From contig JACDTU010000010.1 of NCBI GenBank assembly GCA_022376465.1, positions 1,364,001-1,428,000 of the forward strand: a DNA stretch of 64,000 bases, in the 5' to 3' direction. The translations under genes were made by a program, and so were the position numbers. Within the stretch, counting starts at the first letter, position 1, and every line of letters starts with the position of its first letter. The stretch is from Cubamyces lactineus. Its lineage: Eukaryota > Basidiomycota > Agaricomycetes > Polyporales > Polyporaceae. The notes beneath the pieces were generated by a model that had not been told where the DNA came from, did not search any database, and worked only from the letters and a program-made list of their open reading frames with translations. This document shows, one piece after another, positions 55,331-64,000 of the stretch.

Positions 55331-55366
55331 TCTCCCCCTCACTGAAATCTCGACTGTCCTCAGTCG
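55331..55366 (-). other. 3' polypurine tract of G5 and adjoining conserved segment
   Basis: In sense TTTCAGTGAGGGGGAGA directly precedes the LTR. Bases 55332-55366 are repeated, 34 of 35 identical, inside pol at 61628-61662. Confidence 0.8.
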
Positions 55367-55396
55367 GTGCGACCGCGGGGTGTGGATTTACGGGCT

Positions 55397-55403
55397 TATA
55401 TAA
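55397..55403 (+). promoter_or_regulatory. TATA box of G5 antisense gene A
   Basis: TATATAA, 49 bases before the ATG at 55446, outside the LTR and on the strand opposite to pol. Confidence 0.65.
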
Positions 55404-55445
55404 CCGGCCCCATCCCCAGCGAGCCCGGGAACTGATACGCACTCC

Positions 55446-56047
55446 ATGGCGTCCTTGCGGTTTCTAGAAGCAACCTGCGAAGAACTCCTGCACGCGGTGC
55501 GCGAGCCTGCCCATACTGGAGTCCTTGGCTGCCTAGTAGCCCTGGAATTGATGCGCGAAGACTTCCTCCGCTATGGCGAGGACTGGCGAAACTGGAGGGG
55601 AGAATGGGAGGCTACTCTTGAACGGTTCCTCACAGCTTTTGTAAGCTACCCGCTGCTATTGCTTGCGCGCTAGGCTCGCTCATACTCGCTTCGCAGGAGG
55701 CTTTTGCTATGACCGCCGTGGAGAGTGAGGAAGTACTGTCCGCAATCGACCGGCTGGAGAGGGCCCTCGCTGGGCCTGTCATTGACCCTTCTCTCGCTCG
55801 CGCGACACGCAGGCGCCTCTACAAGATCACACGCGATGTTCGCGCCGCCCGAGCGAACCTCCTCCGCGCACGGCTAGATCTGTTATCGCAGCAGGCTGAG
55901 GCCATCCAACACATTGTCTTCCGCCTCCACCCTACGCCTGCAGAAGATGTGATACGGGTGCGCGGGGTGTTGGAGGGGGTATCGCGATTGGAGCGGGAGT
56001 GGCTGAGAGAGTCCTATCAAGACTGGGAGTTGCTGCGACGCGAGTAA
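55446..56047 (+). CDS. G5 antisense gene A: spliced, 181 aa, unknown
   Basis: Exons 55446-55640 and 55697-56047, intron 55641-55696 (56 nt, GTAAGC...CGCAG), phase 0. No known domain. The product is Leu/Arg/Glu-rich and mostly helical, e.g. RLERALAGPV and RLYKITRDVRAARANLLRAR. It resembles gene B in length, in intron phase and in intron position relative to the helical blocks, so the two look like tandem duplicates. It lies on the strand opposite to gag-pol, between 3' LTR and pol. Confidence 0.65.
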
Positions 56048-56196
56048 AGGGGGAAAGGGTACAGGAGCGGTAGGAAGAGTCGACGGACACGTGTAGGGGG
56101 GGCGTGGCAGGCCTCGCGGCAGGTTAGACTGGGAAGCAGGACCCGCGGCGAAATCCAGAGGGGTATTATCGATGAGATGCGAGTGATACCTGGCGG

Positions 56197-56203
56197 TATA
56201 AAT
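56197..56203 (+). promoter_or_regulatory. TATA box of G5 antisense gene B
   Basis: TATAAAT, 46 bases before the ATG at 56243; similar spacing to gene A. Confidence 0.6.
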
Positions 56204-56242
56204 GCGCGAAGCCAGTACCCCAGTCTTGCGAACCTTCGCGAC

Positions 56243-56882
56243 ATGAATACCCTCCCTGGCATCGCCGATGCAGTCGCAGGCCTCCGCCTGGAGACCGAAC
56301 AGCTCGCGCGCGATCAGTTGGAAGCTCAGGTCGCCGAGCTGGAGTTCATGCATGAATCGGAAGGCTTCGCGCCTAAGGACTGGGTCGCGGCGGTGGAGGA
56401 ATGTGTCTTTCGCTTGGTGCGACCTTCTGTCTTCGTCGCGAACCAAGGCCGCTAAACCTGTCCTGTAGCGCGCCTTCCTGTCTATCTGCCACGGATCGGG
56501 TGGAGTCGAGCCCATCTTGCAACGCATCGAAACTGCTCTTCGTCATGAGAGCCTCGCGCCAGAGCTACTTGTCAAGTTCCGCGACGGTGCCTTCCTTGCT
56601 CAGCAGGATGTCGCGCGACTCCAGTACCGCAGCGCAAGAGCTCGCTTAGCCAAGTATCGCGACGAACTCCAGAGTATGAACCAGGTGCTCTATCGCGCTG
56701 GACCAGAGCGGTTTATCTCTCTCGCGCGAACCCAAGACATCATTGTCGCGACCCATCGCCTCTCGCGCGAAGTGGACTGCAAGCTCGCGGCCTGCGAGAC
56801 GGAGGCCGGAGGCGAAGAAGGCTCGCGCGCACGCCAAAGACTTCAGGGGCGACTAGGAGAAGGGGACGGTAGGGTGGAGTAG
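56243..56882 (+). CDS. G5 antisense gene B: spliced, 195 aa, unknown
   Basis: Exons 56243-56416 and 56469-56882, intron 56417-56468 (52 nt, GTGCGA...TGTAG), phase 0. The start is the ATG just after the TATA box (MNTLPGIADAVAGLRLE). Predicted helical, Leu/Arg/Glu-rich (LQRIETALRHES, ARLQYRSARARLAKYRDEL). No domain recognised. The region just after the intron (RAFLSI..., EAFAMT in A) and the following helices line up with gene A. It could act as a small structural or RNA/DNA-binding protein; there is no direct evidence. Confidence 0.65.
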
Positions 56883-57351
56883 AGTGGCAGAGCTCTAGGA
56901 TCGAAGCCCGTAGAATAGAGTTCGAGAATGTGAGCCTCCTCCCTTCGCGCGAAAATCCCCGCTCTTTGCTCGCATGGGCCCTTGCAGGAGGATCTCGGCA
57001 GCATCGCATTGCTAGCGCCCCGCCATTGTCACTCTACTCAACCCTCCAGTCTGCATTGTCTGCGCTGCCGAGGGAGTCCGCTTGCGATGGCCCATTGTGA
57101 GAGGTGCACCGCCACCAGAAGACAATAGAGTTCGCGCGAATAGCGCCCGTCGCTAGATCGGTGTATGTCAAATAGAAGCTCGCGCAAGGCGCTTGCAGAG
57201 TTCGCCGAGTTGATTCAGGGTCATATGGGCGTGCGAAGGTGCTCGCGAAGGGGGGACATAAGAGGTGAGGGGGTCTGCGGAGTCTTGTCGCGCCCCTCTT
57301 TTCGCACTTTCTTGAGTACTCCCTTTCTTGCTTGGCTTGCCCCTCGCTCCC
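56883..57351. other. Spacer between G5 genes B and C
   Basis: GC-rich, with many TTCGCG/CGCGAA words. No open frame that fits the neighbours. It probably contains the promoter of gene C; only a weak ACATAAG (57257-57263) resembles a TATA element. Confidence 0.5.
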
Positions 57352-59515
57352 ATGTCTGCCGCCTCCTCCCCTGACCGCAAGAAGGCCATTCGCGCCGGGC
57401 GCAACACGTTCGACGAGCTCTGGAAGTGCTACCCAGAGGGTAGCGCCGAGGTAGAGGACTATGAGAGGGCCACCGCGGACATCCTCGCGGTATTGGTAAG
57501 TTCCTTCGCGGCTTGTTCCCGTCCTTCGCGCAGCTGACATCCAGGGTAGGAGGAACTAAAGGAAGCCGGCGCGAGCCCTGACCTCCTGGAGGAGCTCGTG
57601 GACCGCGTCGTGAAGGCGTCCATGGAGGTCGCGGACGCGGAGGTGTGGAAGAACCTCACCAGCGCGCCTGGCCCTTGGCACCACCCTCTCTACCGCGAGG
57701 GCTTTTACCGCCTCGCGTCTGATGAGACCATCGCAGAGCATAATAGGCGAGCAGACGAATACAATGCGGGGGTTGAAGAGCCGGAGGAGGAGGGTGAGGA
57801 CCCTGAAGTGGAGGAGGACGAGCGCGACGAGCTTGTAGGTGACGCGAGTGGGGCTAACGACCCGCAGGAAGAGGAAACCCAGGAGGAGATCTCGACCCCT
57901 GCCTCGGCGAATCGAGCTACTCGCAGCCAAGGCCGGGCCACCACCTCGCGAGCCGCGACAAGCGAGGGCAAAGGTAAGGGCAAGGAGAAGGCGGGTCCCC
58001 CTTCGCGCGCGACCGCGAAGCATCAGCGTTCCCCTTCGGCGGAGGACGAAGATGCTGAGGGGTCTGCGAAGAAGAAGGCCCCTGCTCGCGCGTCCAAGAA
58101 GGCTCGTCGCGACCCACCACCGCAGCTCCCTGCGGCCTACTATCCAGGCGCGAAGGTCCCGGACCAAGGGGTAAGTTTCCCCCTCGCTGGCTTTTCGCGC
58201 GAACTCGCTGATGTGTCTTGTAGTGCGTTCGCTGCAAGAAGAAGGCATGCGTCCTCCATGCGAATCTTCCCAAGTGCGACCAGTGCTTTTTCGACCGCGG
58301 CGGCTGCTACATTGAAGGGAACAAGTCGTACACGGAATGGTACGACAAGGAGGGGTATGACCGGGGTAAGTCGTGTCCTCGCGCCTTCGCGAACTGCGCT
58401 AACTTCGCCTGCTTCCTCTGTCTAGCCATTCGCGTCGCCGCGGAGACTGCCTCCGAGATCATGGCGCAGCGCAACACTCGCGAGAGTGACCTCCCGCAGT
58501 ACGTGAAGGACTTTCGCAAGGGGAAGGTAGGCAGCAAGGAGCCGGAAGTGCGCCCTGCCGCATCCTCCGCCTCCTCAGCAAAGCCAACTCCATCTGGGTC
58601 CGCTAACAAGCCGCGCCCCCGCCCTGCTGCCAAGGTTGCGGAGGGGAAGGCAGTCGCGACTCCGCGGGTGGTTACCCCCGTAGCGGGATCCTCTTCGCGA
58701 CCCAATCGCGCCTTCGTCCTAGTAAGTCGCTGACAGTTGCCCTCTTGCGTACAGCGCTAAACTGACTCCCCTAGTCCCAGGTGACTCCCGCCGCTAGTGT
58801 GGCGTCGCACGGTCGCAACTCTGTAGAGACTCCGAGTAGGCCCCCTGCGAGTGCTGCGAGACCATTGGTGGCTGACTCCCCGGCAGTAGGTGTGCCGGCT
58901 GTCGTCTCCTCCGCTCCTCGCGTCGCAGCACCTCGCGCGTCGCTCCCCGCTGCGCCCGCTGTCCGCGCGAGTCCTCGCAACCCTGCCACGCAACTCTTCG
59001 CGCAGGTCCCTGCCGTCGCAAACCCTGCGCCTGTTCCGCCGCCTACCCTCGCGAACAACCCTTCCCTGCCTCTGCTCCCTCCGCTGCCGCCTCCGCTGGT
59101 GCTGAACCCTGCTCCGGCCTACCTCACCTCGAGCCCGCCGGGCGTGCAGATGGTCGACGCCTTCCTGGAGGACGAAACCGCGCGGTTCCGCCAGCTCATG
59201 GGCGGGTACCTTCAGCAAGCGCTCCGCTGGCAGAACGACCTTCGCGAAGCATACTCTGCGGCACTGCCCAACGTCACGAACATCGGGGCACTCCACATCA
59301 CTGCCCTCCGACTCGAGCGCGACTTCGCGAGCGCGCGCTGCCAGGCCTACGGCGCTATCGCCTCCGACCAACATCAGCGCATCCAGCAGTTGATCACGGA
59401 GCTCGTTCGCCTCAACCCGGAGATGTACCCGAACGGTGCGCCGCACCCGGACGGTCCTGAGGGTGGTGCTGGCGCGAGTGCAAGCGCCGCGGCGGGCTCC
59501 GGCTCGCGAAACTAG
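57352..59515 (+). CDS. G5 antisense gene C: five exons, 647 aa, Cys6 cluster protein
   Basis: Exons 57352-57495, 57550-58170, 58224-58365, 58426-58721 and 58775-59515; introns of 54, 53, 60 and 53 nt, all GTAAG...AG, and phases join without a stop. The N-terminal ~100 residues look globular (GRNTFDELWKCYPEGSAEVE). An acidic region follows, then KGKGKEK and a basic KKAPARASKKARR stretch (nuclear-signal-like). Exon 3 encodes C-x2-C-x4-C-x8-C-x2-C-x6-C, close to the fungal Zn2Cys6 pattern (first spacing 4, not 6). A Pro/Ala-rich linker leads to a C-terminal helical block (RFRQLMGGYLQQALRWQ to LITELVRLNPEMYPNG). Convergent with pol, 513 bases away. A DNA-binding role is inferred. Confidence 0.75.
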
Positions 59516-60028
59516 TGAGTGCGACGTCTTGGTATTGCGGACTTGTAGATAGCAGTCGCATACGTGGCTTCTTGGGCTCTCGCATGGCGCCTGGCGCGCA
59601 ACGGGGTGTTTCGCGAGTTCGGTAGCTGTCGCCTCAGGTCTCCGCATGGTACGCAAGCAGCTCGGTCGGTTGTCGCGGACTTGTATGTTCGGTTCTTGAT
59701 ATCGCCGCCCTCCTCCTCTCCTTCGCATACGGACCTGTAGATAGTTAGCGTATCCTGCCTGTAGGTATTGTCGCTGGAGTCAAAGGTACATAGAGAAAAC
59801 TTAATAGAAGAAAATTGTACAGCTCGCGAAGTGGTCTGCGTCAGGCTTGTGGAGCAGCGAGGAGGAAAAACAAAAGAGTGTGGGTGGTTTTCGCGTGAAC
59901 TCATAAGTTCTCAAGGAATGACTGGTGTGTGCACTAAACTCGCGCGGATAATGGAATGCAATGAGAGGGGATGGGATTGGAACTGAGAAAGATACGTATA
60001 CATGTGTGAAACACTGGGAGAAGGGTTG
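59516..60028. other. Spacer between gene C and pol 3' ends in G5
   Basis: Convergent 3' region. No supported ORF; presumably holds the 3' ends of both transcripts. Confidence 0.5.
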
Positions 60029-63000
60029 TTAGTCGTCCATAGAAGCTTCGCTGGCCTCCTCATCGCTCGTCTGGCTGTCATCTGGCTCGCGGATCACCTC
60101 TGGCTCCGGATCGTCCTCGCCATTGTCTTGCGAGTGGATGAGCTCAGAGAGGCGCTTCTCAGAGATGTCGACAAAGTTTGCGGGGAGTGGGATAGCCTTT
60201 CGCGCGAGATAGGGGATGAGTCGGAAAGCCGCGATGGCCCTGTGCAAGACAGAGCCGTCCAACTCGCAGAGTACGTAGGCACCTCCGCGGTTCCGCGACA
60301 CTACGACTAGCGGTCCTGTGTAGCGGGGTCGCATCTTGCGGTTGAGGCTCTTCTCGATCTGAGTGTGTCGCATAAGAACCAGTGAGCCTGTAGCGAAGTC
60401 GTAGTTGCGAATAGTGGTCGCGTGCTTCTCCTCGAACTTCTTTGCTGCAGCGATCCTCGTGGCGTAGACACGAGTATTGAGTTGCGCTAGCTGGTCTTGT
60501 CGCTTTTGCAACTCGATCGCCCGTCGCGCGATGAGGTCTTCAGTCGCCATAATGCCCTCGGGTGGGGGAAGCAGATATGTCGCCTCCGCGATATCCATAG
60601 GCAGGACTGGGTGGCAACCTGTGACTGCGAAGTACGGCGAGCAACCCATGCGCCTGCGAACAGTGACTCGCTCTGCCCAGAAGGCGTAGTGCGCGACTTG
60701 CGACCATTTCCGCTGATCGCCACCGCAGGCCTTGAACAGGACCTGGCGGGTGTCGAAGTGCGAGCGCTCCACGATGCCATTCGCTTTCGAGTTGTAGGGG
60801 CTGATCTTGATGTGGTTCAGATTGAATCGTCGCTCGAGTTCGCGGGCCGCGCTAATGAATGCAGATCCATTGTCAGTGACTAGTTCGACTATCGCACCCC
60901 AGCGACAGAGCAGGTCCTGGAACATGAAGTCGCCTAGAGTCTTCTCATTCTCCGTGCGAAGCATTCACCACTCGACCCAGGCAGAGACAGAGCATCGTGC
61001 GACTACGATCATAGTGTATCCACCCGAGTTGGGCATCTTCATGGTGTCAATATGCCAGCGCGTGCAGAGACCTCCAGGCTTCGCGACGGTTGGGGGAATG
61101 AGGACTTGACGATGCTGTCGCAGCTGACAGAGGTGGCACGTCTTGACATACCACGTCGCGTCTTCGCCAAGGTTGGGCCACCAGAATCGCTCCGCGATGA
61201 GCTGTAGTGTCGCATAGCGTCCACGGTGCCCTAGCTGGTCGTGTGCTTCGCGAAGGATGTCCAGTCTTCGCTCGCGCCAGACTACGACCTTGTGCCGTCC
61301 CTGCGAGTCCTTCTTCCATAGCCTTCCTGCGTCGTCTGTGAAGAAGCCTTGCGCGTACTTGATGAATGCCTGATAGGCGGCGTCTGAGAGCTCTAGAGGC
61401 CTCTGAAGGTCCTGCAGCCATTTCGCGACCATGCGAAGTCTCTCCTCCGTGCGCTGCGTCACTTCCGAGTAGGGTAGCTCCTCTGGCCCATCCGGCTCCT
61501 CTATGGTCTGCGCTTCCTCCTCTGATGCGACTCGGATAGCAGCTCTTGTTGCTGCGCAACTCGCGCGCGAGGTCTCCTGCGCCTTCGGGTCCTCGCCTAT
61601 CGCCTGGCTTGCCTCTCAACTCGCATCCTCCCCCTCACTGAAATCGCGACTGTCCTCAGTCGCCTCTGACAGCGCGAACAGGCGGATAGGGTCTGGGTGG
61701 ATATGTCTCGCTCTCGCGGGATAGGGCAGGACTTGGTGCATGAAGCCATGTACGCGGTCGATCCAGTCCTCAAAGTTGTCCTGGCTCTCCGGAGGGTCGT
61801 CTCCAGGCTGCGCTGGTCGTCGCGAGAGTCCATCTGGGCCATGCGAAGTGCCGGGAACATGAACTAGGTGGAAGTGGAAGGTGAGAATGGCGACAATCCA
61901 GCGGTTCATACTCGCGCTAGGGGCGAGATCTGGGTTGTTGAGCATTCCGCGGATGTATCTGGCGTCGACTTCGACAACTAGGTTGCGAACTCCAATGAGG
62001 TAGAGCTTCATCGCCTGCAGGGCGCGAAAGAGGCCGTAGAGCTCGAGCTTTGGCTGCGAGAAACACGATTCGCGATCATTGAGGGTAATGGACCCGAAGC
62101 GACTGTAGTAGCGCTTCTTAGGGTTCTCCTCGTCGCATTGACACAGGTGGTATCCAACTGCGATATACGAAGTGTCCACGGCAAGGATGACTGGCGCGGG
62201 GGACTCGTAGTCAAGAGCTCGCAGTGCCTCAGAGTCTAGGAGCGCTTTCTTGAGGTCCTCCATCGCGGCGAGCTGGAGGGGGCCAAACTCGAAGGGGACG
62301 TCCTTGCGAGTGAGCTTGACTAGGTGGTGCGCGCGTTTTGCGAAGTTGCGAATGAAGATTCGTGCGACGCCAACGGTGCCTAGGAATGCGCGAACCTCAG
62401 ACAGATCCTTGCAGGGTCCCCAGTTCGCGATAGCCTTCACTCGCGACTCATCTGGCAGTCTCCCTTCAGGTGTACAGCGGTGCCCAACAACCATGATTTC
62501 GCGCGCGCAGAGTAGGGACTTGGTGCCAGAGAAGGTTCCGCCAGCGTACTTCATCCGCTGAACCACGCGATTGATGTTCTGGAAGTGCTCCCACACGAAG
62601 CGGCGGATGCCTGGATTCGCGGGGATGGTCTCGTACGACCCTCCCTCGTCGCGATAGTCGGACTCAGGCCCCTTGCAGGGTACGTCGTCGATGTAAGGCA
62701 CAGTGATGTCTGGAATCTCGGGTCGCAAGATGTAGGTGACGTCGTCGTGGAAGATGGGGACCGAGTTAGACCAGCCCATGGGCAGAGTACAATGTCGCAA
62801 GGCTCCAAAGGGGGTCTGGAAGGTGGTGAGGTCGCGCGAAGCCTCCGAAATCAACCGCTCATCGTAGCCGACATAGAGGTCGAAGATCGCGCTGCAAGGG
62901 CGCCCTGCAAACTGCTCCGCGAGATAGTCTGGAGTAGGAGGGACCCCAGAGTGCTGAATGGTAACTTTGTTGAGCGGTTCAAGGCCGTGGACAATTCGCA

Positions 63001-64000
63001 GCGACTTCCCGTCCTTCTTCAGGACGCAGAACCACCGCGAGCGGTAGGAGGAGTTGGAGGGCTCATACACGCCGGCCGCGATCTTCTTTTTGAGAATTTC
63101 GCAGACCTCCTTGTAGAGCCCAGGGGGAATAGGGATGTTCTTCTCGACCCAAGGGGTATGCTGGACCACAGGGAACTCGACCGGGGGGAAGAACTCCGGC
63201 TTGAAGCAGCCTCGCTCCGCGTCGCTCCATGCGAAGGCGTCGTTGTGCTGGCACATGAAGTGATGAAGGAGCTTTCGCTCCTCCTGCCAGAGGAAGTCTC
63301 CGCCATGCGCGCGATCCATTGCCTCTTTGCGCTCCGCAGTGTAGCGACCAGTGGGGGTGAACTCTGGTGGACGTGGATTGAGCTGAGGCATGTTCGCGAG
63401 AGGGTCCCCAGTGATGTTCCGCTCGATGCGAAACTGCTCTGGGCAGGGCCCCTTCGAGGCGCGGACCTTCTTCGCGATCGGCTTATACTTCTTCTTGGTC
63501 TGAAGGAACGTCGCGGTGAGCCCTTTCTGCGGTCACGAAGGCTTTGGCGTGCGGGGAGGAGTGGAGGCTGGAGGATGGGGACATGGCGCGCGCGTGTGGG
63601 GCTTGGGTAGGGATGTCTCGGAGTGCGAAGTTGGGCCAGCAGCCTTCGCGTGCAGAAATACGCCAGCAGGAGTGTCTTGCGAGCGAGGAGTGACTGTATA
63701 GACCTCGCCGCCGACTTGGTAGGTGAAGGAGAGGGGTCCTTCGCGTTTTCGCTCGCTCGCGAAAACAGAGGGGGAGCGTGGTGGGGTTGAACCCGGGTGT
63801 GGCTTGTCAGCCGGTGGGGTATCTTCGCGAACCGAAGGCGTTCGCGCCTTCGCGAAACGCCTCGCGTGCTCGCGGGACTGTTCTGGGGTTTTAGGGGTGG
63901 ATTCTTGAGAGGCACAGGCAGACGCAGAGGAAAAAGACGCAGACTGAGAGAGAGCTGGAGAAACCGGTTCGCTTTGTGGGGTTTTAGAGTGTAAGAAGGT
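60029..64000 (-). pseudogene. pol: Pol of G5 (RT, RNase H, integrase), three TGA stops, N-terminus outside window
   Basis: A single frame runs from 64000 to the stop at 60029-60031, broken only by TGA at 63533-63535, 61616-61618 and 60965-60967. The N-terminal region is Pro-rich. RT: EPLNKVTIQHSGVPPTPDYL and VPYIDDVPCKGP (YIDD). RNase H: VDTSYIAVGYHL, KLELYGLFRALQAM. Integrase: zinc domain HDQLGHRGRYATL..CHLCQ, core DTMKMPNSGG, TDNGSAF, NGIVERSHF; the C-terminal part has GPLVVVSRN and an acidic tail, no chromodomain. Each stop can be a CGA-to-TGA change, so this copy is only lightly damaged, or stop readthrough is possible. Confidence 0.88.
61628..61662 (-). other. Internal copy of the G5 polypurine tract (possible central PPT)
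   Basis: This 35-base segment is 34/35 identical to 55332-55366 next to the 3' LTR and includes CAGTGAGGGGGAG in sense. It lies within coding sequence between RNase H and integrase, encoding EDSRDFSEGE. Lentiviruses and Ty1 have a second, central polypurine tract in pol that primes an extra plus strand; a like role here is inferred. Confidence 0.65.

Larger units (their letters stand above)
54257..64000 (-). mobile_element. Ty3/gypsy element G5 with four-exon-plus antisense gene cluster (right end outside window)
   Basis: A minus-strand element: 3' LTR, polypurine tract, three spliced genes on the plus strand, then pol read from 64000 down to 60029. Gag and the 5' LTR lie beyond the window. 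The sequence is GC-rich with the palindromic word TTCGCGAA and its halves in LTR, introns, spacers and coding DNA. Pol differs from G1-G3: RT has YIDD and the integrase lacks a chromodomain. Only three nonsense changes are seen in ~4 kb of pol, so the copy is fairly young. Confidence 0.88.

Noticed and set aside
61047..61619. 190-codon minus-strand frame in G5
   Set aside because: Shifted frame over integrase; pol reads through in another frame apart from two TGA codons.
63019..63915. 298-codon Ser/Arg/Pro-rich minus frame
   Set aside because: Shadow of the pol N-terminal frame, which itself is open except for one TGA.
1..64000. tRNA, rRNA, CRISPR or bacterial-type operons
   Set aside because: No cloverleaf-like sequence, rRNA core motif or regularly spaced repeat array was found by eye; introns and element types are eukaryotic.

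Overview
This window is a block of nested and mostly decayed transposable elements from a filamentous fungus, most likely an agaricomycete (Basidiomycota). The evidence is: spliced genes with 52-60 nt GT..AG introns, several Ty3/gypsy families with C-terminal chromodomains, PIF/Harbinger elements pairing a Myb-like ORF with a DDE transposase, a pseudogene that looks like the basidiomycete DUF6589 family, and a RecQ-like helicase relic. I see no host housekeeping gene, tRNA, rRNA or CRISPR array. Family names G1-G3 and G5 are labels used only here. All assignments come from reading motifs by eye; no database search was run.

Layout. 1-6355: 3' part of a Ty3/gypsy element (G1-A, + strand) with gag, pol, an extra sense ORF and a 3' LTR. 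6356-6692: Tc1-like transposase fragment. 6693-17114: second G1 copy (G1-B, - strand), whose middle is replaced by a 5'-truncated element of another family (G2-A, 9526-15451). 17115-23272: relics of a DUF6589-like gene, a RecQ-like helicase and a Ty1/copia pol. 23273-26184: PIF/Harbinger element 1 with inverted termini. 26236-41878: old G2 copy (G2-B, - strand), split by a complete G3 gypsy element (27517-35841) and by Harbinger element 2 (36033-40176), the latter itself split by a solo LTR (39189-40158). A Tc1-like element begins at 41879 inside G2 gag and is cut by a third G1 copy (G1-C, 42579-51223, - strand). 51224-51585: G2 LTR remnant. 51951-52811: second solo LTR. 53995-54256: copia integrase scrap. 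54257-64000: 3' part of a younger gypsy element (G5, - strand) running off the right edge.

The most interesting material is inside G2-A and G5. Between the end of pol and the 3' LTR, both carry complete intron-containing genes on the strand opposite to gag-pol. Three of the four have a TATA box close upstream, and the largest product in each family has a six-cysteine cluster like fungal Zn2Cys6 DNA-binding proteins. G1 instead has an extra ORF in sense. G1 also shows a Tf1-like self-priming signature and a canonical -1 frameshift site at the gag/pol junction. G5 carries a second, internal copy of its polypurine tract inside pol.

Decay is largely by transitions at CpG sites: premature stops in G1 and G5 sit where CGA (Arg) would be expected. 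Two segments of about 3.2 and 1.7 kb are almost identical between G1-B and G1-C, about 35 kb apart, which points to recent duplication or conversion, or to an assembly problem.
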